Source: Megascapheus bottae
Taxonomy: Eukaryota; Chordata; Mammalia; Rodentia; Geomyidae
Direction: 5' to 3'
Assembly: GCA_024803745.1 (NCBI GenBank)
Contig: JANJXV010000130.1
Location: forward strand, 920,501-984,500
Length of the DNA stretch: 64,000 bases
Positions 58,151 to 64,000 of this stretch are shown piece after piece (the stretch's first letter is position 1; every line of letters begins with the position of its first letter). Position numbers and translations under genes: made by a program. The notes under the pieces are model-generated. The model was not told the origin of the DNA. It saw only the letters and a list, made by a program, of their open reading frames with translations, and did no database searches.

Positions 58151-59117
58151 CACCAGACCAAGGTGCACTCACAGAACTTGGAGGATAATTGATTGCTTCA
58201 AGTTCAAGGACTTTTGCAGTAAGCAAGAGCCTTTCAGACTCCCAGCATCCTCTGCTCAGGCAGTAGGCCAATGACAAAAGATCCACCATGAGCCCCCTGC
58301 CCGTGTCCCCTCCACCACTGCCTCCTTATGGACTTCCCCACTCTGTCCCCCTATCTCTATCTCCCCCCTCTGCCTCCATCTCTTGGCTCTTGTCCTGTCT
58401 ACCACACCATGGCTGGAAAGACTTTGGGAAAAAAAAAACAACAGACACACCATGCATCTCCTCTCCAATGACCAGCTCCCATTGCAATCAGAACAAAGCC
58501 TGATCCCCAGGAAACCACAAAGCCCTACTGGGCATGGCCCCCAATATTTCCTCAACCTTATCTCCTCTCCCACTGCAACCCACTTCCCTCCTGCTCTGCC
58601 AGACCAGTCACCAGCAGCAACTAAACACAAAGAGCAACGCACACAGCACCCTTTTAAGCACGGCCATCCTTCGTTTGTCCTGCTTTGCTTTCCCTCTTAA
58701 CACAGGCTGGCACGCCGAGTGGCTGCCTCTTCTGAGTGTTCTGTACAGGACTTCACAAACTCTCAGTAAGCCAGTCCTGAGCCATTCCTTGTAGGAGGAT
58801 TCCCTCCCTGCCCCTGGCTGCAGAATTTTGTTCAGCCAATCAATACATAACCTTGTTTATTGTGTGTTGCTCTTTAAAGACCTTTTATCTAATACACTGT
58901 GATTCATGAACGTTGAACTGTGGTTGGCAGCCACATAACTCAGGGCTGAACGAAGCTTATCTTGCATTTCAGCACTGTGTCAGGGAAACTTGAAACAGTA
59001 AGCTCATGGACAGAAAACACAGGGAAGGCGAGCATCACAGTCCGGTCACATGTGTCTAAGGGTGGGCAAAGAAAAGGATGAAAGGCGAGTGTCCGTGACT
59101 CCCTCCTGGACTTTGAG
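58151..59117. other. Unannotated C-rich stretch
   Basis: Pyrimidine-rich at 58288-58400. The 128-codon minus frame at 58256-58642 is the complement of this bias and shows no domain. Confidence 0.4.
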
Positions 59118-59345
59118 AAGCTTAGGAGGCTGAGATCTGAGGTTCCACGTTCAAATCCAGCCTGGGCAGACAAATCCAAGAAAGTCTTTTCTCCAATTAA
59201 GCAATAAAAAGTTGCAATTAGGGGCACAGCTGAAGTAGTTGAGCACCAACCCTGAGCCTCCTCCATCCACCAAAAACCAGCAAACAAACCTTGGAGAGAA
59301 TGTGTGACTGAGTTCAAGCTCTAATACTGGCATCAAAGAACAAGA
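59118..59345 (+). mobile_element. B1-ID type composite SINE, 5'-truncated
   Basis: 'TTAGGAGGCTGAGATCTGAG', 'AATCCAGCCTGGGCAGAC', 'TCTTTTCTCCAATTAAGC' and the tail 'GACTGAGTTCAAGCTCTAAT' are readable. The middle of the ID-like tail is scrambled. Confidence 0.85.
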
Positions 59346-59757
59346 CAAGTAACCAAAAAACCATATACTTTTTTAAAAAATACTATGCCTCGAGATATAT
59401 GTTTTCATAATTTGTTTCCAAGAGACCATTTTTTTTTTGGTAAAATGATTGCACACGGTGATCTTATCATTTGTTTGAAATCTACAAATAAAACTTTTTA
59501 ACAACATAAAAACAAATGGACATTCAAGTGTGGAGTAGTAAAACTGGTAGAACATGGAGACTAACGCCTCCCTCTTGAACCTCAGCCCGGCCCAGCAGAA
59601 CTACATGCATGTCTGTAAAAGGCTGCAGCAGTGCGTTGGGCATTGATCTGGGTGTTACCAATAACAAGGCAATTCCAAGACAGACATGTCCAATATAGAG
59701 TCTGCAAGCCGTGAAAATGGATCTGTATCTCTTATCATCAGTACATGATCTGAGTCC
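59346..59757. other. Unannotated stretch
   Basis: No feature was recognised. Confidence 0.4.
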
Positions 59758-59870
59758 CCCACCAGAATATAAACTCTGAGGGATTATGTTTGCCACTATT
59801 TCTATTCACTGTTACATCTTCAACTGCTAGAACACAACTCTTAACCAATGTTGGCTGCCTTAGGAAGCCT
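59758..59870 (+). mobile_element. L2 LINE 3' end
   Basis: 'AGAATATAAACTCTGAGGGA', 'TTCTATTCACTGTTACATC', 'CTTCAACTGCTAGAACACA' track the L2 'AGAATGTAAGCTCCATGAGGG…TGTTCACTGCTGTATCCC' consensus. Confidence 0.75.
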
Positions 59871-60159
59871 GAGGCTCTGTAGTCCAAACACAGACAACAC
59901 CGAGAACATTTCCATAATTTGTAAATGTGCAGTGAGGCAGCAGGCATACACTGGGGAGGATCTTGAAGAATTGTCAGCCAGGTAAGTGGTGAATGTTGTA
60001 GGTGAGAAGCAAAAGCTCAGAGAAGGACATGGATGACCCAAGAAGACACACAGTTCAGTTGGAGCCGGAGAAACCTTCCTTTCCTAAGCCATGGCTCAGG
60101 CTTTCCTTCTGTTTTTGCTATCGGCCAGCAAATTAGAGATGGAATCTCCCTTATTACTG
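59871..60159. other. Unannotated stretch
   Basis: No feature was recognised. Confidence 0.35.
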
Positions 60160-60215
60160 GGACGTCTCAGGGCATCTGGCTTTGTGGTTCAGAACAAAGT
60201 GAGCGTTCAATAAAT
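60160..60215 (+). mobile_element. L2-like 3' end fragment
   Basis: 'GGGCATCTGGCTTTGTG' then 'GAGCGTTCAATAAATGCTGA' resembles 'GTGCTCAATAAATATTTGTTGA'. Short. Confidence 0.5.
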
Positions 60216-61008
60216 GCTGACAGATCAGATTACAGGAAAGGAAAGGAGAATTCCCAGAAGATCAAAAGGCAGCCTGCACTTTCAGCTAAAGTCAATCACA
60301 CCACCTGGAAGGACTGACTTAATTTTGAAGCGTTAACTCTCACTGGAGAAAAGTTCATGAGGAAGAAAGTAGGACTCTACCTACATGACTTCCAAGGAAT
60401 GAAAAAGTAAACTCCAATTGGCTATAAAATGAACAAGAGAATGAGTGTGCGTGTGTGTGCGTGTGTATTTACTGACTTGGACAACAGAAAAGTCCAGAAT
60501 TAGGATGGATTTCAAGTGTGGTTTGCTACAGAGAGCCAAAACAGAGTTGAGTTTACTGTTTTGCAGCTCTGTTTCTCTGCAGTTCTCTTATCCATGTCTG
60601 CACAGTGGTTTCCATCATTGTAGAGTCCCAGAGAAAAGCACTGTACACTCCATGGTCCTCACCAAATATCCAAGATTCACTATGATTGGATGGGCTTATG
60701 TCACTCATCTACCCTTGAACCAATCACCTACACCAGAGAAGGGTTAGAAGCTGTTGATTGGCTGGGCTGAGTCATAGTCCATAAACATAGTGTCAGATAG
60801 AAAGAGGGGTAGGGAAATGACCTCCACAAAATGATCACTCTTTCAGTACACTAAGTAGTTAGGCGAGGCTAAACAGCTTCCAGGGACTCTCAAAATAGGA
60901 ACAGAATTTGAGAAACGGCTAGTTAAAAAAATAATTTTCCCTACCAAACATTATTGTTCCACATCTCTTGCTAAAGTATGGGGATATAGAGTTAAAAATC
61001 TTGATCTT
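60216..61008. other. Unannotated stretch
   Basis: A short (GT)n at about 60444-60466. A possible decayed MER20-like end ('GAATTTGAGAAACGGC', about 60905) is too short to call. Confidence 0.4.
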
Positions 61009-61052
61009 TCTTTCCTTTTTTTCCTTCCTTCCTTCCTTTCCTTTCCTTCCTG
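61009..61052. repeat. (TTCC)n microsatellite
   Basis: TTTCC/TTCC units, pure pyrimidine for about 40 bases. Confidence 0.95.
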
Positions 61053-63924
61053 TCTCTCTTTTCTCTATCAATTATAACATAAAAGTATTTTCAGAATAGT
61101 TAAGACTAGACTAGGCAAACTCAAGCCTGTTGCAAAGAAAATATCATCCACGTATATAAAAACTGAAATAAGAGAGAAAAAAAGAAGGCTTGATCTATAC
61201 CCACACAAAAGAAATAAATAGCATTGTTTTGGTGTCGTTTTTCTCCTAACATCCTCTCTTTGAATATCATACATATACAAGAGGAGGAAAAAAATCTGCA
61301 ATGATAAGTGAACTCCTTGGCAGAGTTCTTCTAGTCCTGTAATATCCGACAGGTTCATGAATGCCATGGACGGAACCAACCATTTTCTCCATTCCCTTCT
61401 GCATGTCTTCATTCCACTGAAGACGGCCTCACACCCAGACAGACTTCTAACACTTTCTCGTCCTGCTCTTGTCAGACAGTGACTCTGCTGCTGAGCGTTC
61501 TGGCAGAGCAGGCACACTGTGGACAGGAGCCTCTCCTTTTCCCACTGATACCCGCTGCAAAGAAAGCTTTTTATATCACTTCTGAGACACTTGTTTAAGG
61601 TTTGTGCTGAAGTCTGCAAACCAAGCAGACAAGTGCTCAGATTCAGAACTCAGCAATCCCAGCAACGATGAGCTGTGGGGAGTTGGGGATTGTCGGAACT
61701 CATGGGATGTTGGAATCTATGTGGGTTCCATTACATGATGAGGCTTGTTCAGGCAGGGAACCCGAGGGGGCCCCTATGCTGTGTGATGGGATGACAGAAA
61801 GAAGTGCCTAGCACCAACCCCAGGAATAGACAACATGGTAGATAACAGTGAAGAGTTCTTTTAGAATGTAGCAGCAAGAAAGAGGTGCCGGATATGTGTG
61901 GTCATTTATTAGTTGTTTTTTTTTTTTCAAATTCGCTCAAGGAGGGGAAAAAAGTGAGGTGCAGATGGATTGGCTAGTGTATCTGACAAAAATAAAAAGA
62001 GGACTGGTTTGAGGCAGGAATGGATCCAAGGATGAAATTGTGGGTGTGAGCACTGTGTCTCTCCATCTCTTAGATGGAGTGGCCTGGACTTATGTTCATG
62101 TTCCGCACAGGCTTTCTCCAAGTGGAGGGAAATGTTTGGGGTCCCCCGGGGATCCCAGTCACCATTCTTCATTCAGCTTTGTGATATGCAATGCTTTCTT
62201 CTCTAGCAGAAATTCTAGGGAATTGCCAGAGGAGTGCTCTGATTGGCCTGGCTTAAGTAGAAAACCAACTTTTGGAACTAGAGGACTGGGGTGGCATGAC
62301 ATGTCAGTCTTGGGGTGCACATCTTCCTTAAGAGTAAGGCCGCCCAATTTAGCACGTAAAAAGTTACAGTGTAAGTATGGATTACACGTGATTCCTTCTC
62401 GGGGAGAAATCTGAAACAGGGTGTCTTATGCTTTCTGAACAGTAACTGGGAAAATCACCAGGTTCCCCTGCCAGGGAAGAGAAGGATTAATTCATAAAGC
62501 GCATACATTGGGTAAACCAAGAAACTATTGTCCTTTGGCTCCGTTTCTCTTGGACTTTTTTTTCCCCATGCTGATAAGAACTTACAATTTGATGGACAAA
62601 ACTAGAAACTATGAACCAATGCTTCTCTGCTTAAAAAAAAATAGAAAAAAGCTCCAGAGATTATGAGTTTGGTGGGATGTTAATAGTTCTTAAGTATAAA
62701 AGGAGTCCTGTGACCCAAAAGGCTTTAAGGAAAGAGGGGATGAACTCAGCTAATCAAATTTATCTGCTATGAGACTGTCCATTTCCAGAGTGAATTTCCC
62801 AGGGGGAAAAGGACCATGGAAACGCTTCACACAGAACAGCTTTCTGGGACTTGGATTTTGCAGAAATCATAACAAGGGCCGGGGCCAAGTGCTAACTAGC
62901 TTTATCATTAATGGGATGGATATGACACACTAAATCCTCTAGATTACTCCAGGGTATGTTTAAAGACAAAATAAGAGGAAGTATTGATTCCAACTGTTTT
63001 CAACCATAACTAAGATGCAGGGATTGCAATGCCTCCTCCATACAAATAAAAATGTCCATCACCCAAACACGTGGACGTGTGTCCTAGACAGCCTGGCCAA
63101 GCCAAGTTCCATCATCTTTTTTTTTTTGCTTTGTGTATTAGCTCCTAAATTATACCTCCCAGAATGCATTGCATCAGGAAATGGCACCAATTTCTTTTGC
63201 ACTCAAAGAAGGGCGCTCTCCCACTTTAGACATACCTCCCATCCCACAGATCTCTAATTTTTAGTGCTTAGATTTTGTTTTTGTCTAACATCTGGCCTGT
63301 CTTTTATTTTCACAAATTCACAGAAATCAAGAGCTGGAGGGTTGGGAGTAAAAGGCTTTTATTCCTCTCTGCTGCTACTGTTTTGTACTTTTCTCAATGA
63401 CACAGTATTCTGCATTCCCAAGGAGCTCTCGGCTTCTTATTTTAATGCTTGTCAACCTCTGCCCCTCTGCCAAGTTTCTTCTAAGGAACAGCATCCAGAA
63501 TGCTTCCATTTCCTTTGTATACCCCCCCCCTCAATTCTCCACATTCTGTTTGCTTCTCCACATCCCATTGAAAATTGGATACTGGGAGTTGCCTGCTATG
63601 ATAATGAACCATTCATGTTTCAACTTGAAAAGGCATTTAAGATACCTGTTTTCATTAGTAATTATAGATAATTGCTATGGTGGATAGTTTTTCCCCCTTT
63701 AATTATGGTACAGAAAAAAAAGTCTTTAAGAAATGGAGCAATTAATTTCCTGAAACCTTACTGAGAGCAAAGTATGATGTTAGCTCTCACTTTGGGAAGT
63801 ATTTGTATGTAATTGGGCTTGGCTGCTTGCAAGGGCAGGGGGGGGGGAGAAGTAAATTATATTCTAGAATCATCTCTATCATATCTCAGACATGAATGAC
63901 TATTTTTAATATTTTTTGCCTGAG
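61053..63924. other. Unannotated stretch
   Basis: About 2.9 kb with no recognised repeat. It holds one of the longest frames in the window (minus, 61068-61619, 183 codons), which has no recognisable domain. A splice-acceptor-like TTCTTCTCTAGCAG occurs at about 62197-62210 with no other exon evidence. A G10 run is at 63838-63848. Confidence 0.4.
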
Positions 63925-64000
63925 TTCATTCATTCATTCTACAAACACATGTTGAATGATTTTCGTGGGCCAGTAGCCTTATCAAACACTGAAAGTGCAA
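63925..64000 (+). mobile_element. Start of an ancient mammal-wide repeat, cut by window end
   Basis: 'TTCATTCATTCATTCTACAA', 'ACACATGTTGAATGATTTTC' and 'GGGCCAGTAGCCTTATCAAA' resemble 'TTCATTCAACAAATATTTATTGAGC…TGCCAGGCACTG', the same family as 35925-36130. Confidence 0.5.

Noticed and set aside
60888..60922. MER20-like end
   Set aside because: The match is too short and there is no body sequence.
61068..61619. 183-codon minus-strand open frame outside simple repeats
   Set aside because: The C-terminal part is hydrophobic, as AT-rich chance frames often are. No recognised motif; it ends beside a TTCC repeat. Conservation would be needed to revive it.
62197..62420. Splice-acceptor-like tract followed by an open stretch
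   Set aside because: No donor partner, domain or second exon could be supported.

Overview
This 64 kb window is mammalian nuclear DNA with no recognisable protein-coding gene, exon chain, structural RNA gene or CpG island. Every open reading frame seen is short and looks like chance translation; the longer ones run through simple repeats or have no recognisable domain. What can be annotated is almost all repeats: lineage-specific SINEs, L1 3' ends, ancient L1M, L2 and MIR copies, MaLR (ERVL-type) LTR remnants, one MER5A DNA transposon, and many microsatellites. The window is best read as intergenic or deep-intronic DNA.

The SINEs point to the organism. One family is a dimer of two ID-like (tRNA-Ala/BC1-type) units. 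The other joins a 7SL/B1-like head ('GTGGCTCACGCCTGTAAT' type) to an ID-like tail ('GTGGCTCAAGTGGTAGAG' type). From memory, this pair resembles the ID-dimer and B1-dID/IDL-type SINEs of squirrel-related and geomyoid rodents, most likely Geomyoidea (kangaroo rats, pocket mice, pocket gophers). That assignment is inference, not a database result.

Layout: bases 1-19,000 are visibly AT-rich. They hold L1 3'-end copies (1-381 minus, 3066-3318 plus, 14720-15033 minus, 16229-16320 plus, 16892-17131 minus), an L2 copy at 6.0-6.4 kb, a degenerate minus-strand MaLR provirus remnant at 13.2-14.2 kb, and only two lineage SINEs. From about 19 kb onward SINEs become frequent, and from about 22 kb the DNA is less AT-rich, with MIR/L2 fossils and long simple repeats. 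These include a TC/CA compound array at 31.65-31.86 kb and a GGGAA/GGAAA array at 57.1-57.2 kb.

Several retrotransposon insertions keep readable target-site duplications (15.4, 17.1, 19.3, 26.7, 27.4, 45.0, 53.8 and 56.6 kb), so part of the history can be reconstructed. At 16.9-17.3 kb an L1 and then a SINE used the same short target, leaving three copies of it. At 43.6-44.2 kb three SINEs are nested. The most notable non-repeat structures are a long imperfect hairpin at 52.27-52.38 kb (microRNA-like or MITE-like), two short near-perfect palindromes (2.82 and 54.38 kb), and three stretches rich in homeodomain, octamer or GATA-like motifs (39.6-39.9, 49.1-49.25 and 57.9-58.1 kb) that are candidate conserved non-coding elements. 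No convincing new biological system was found.
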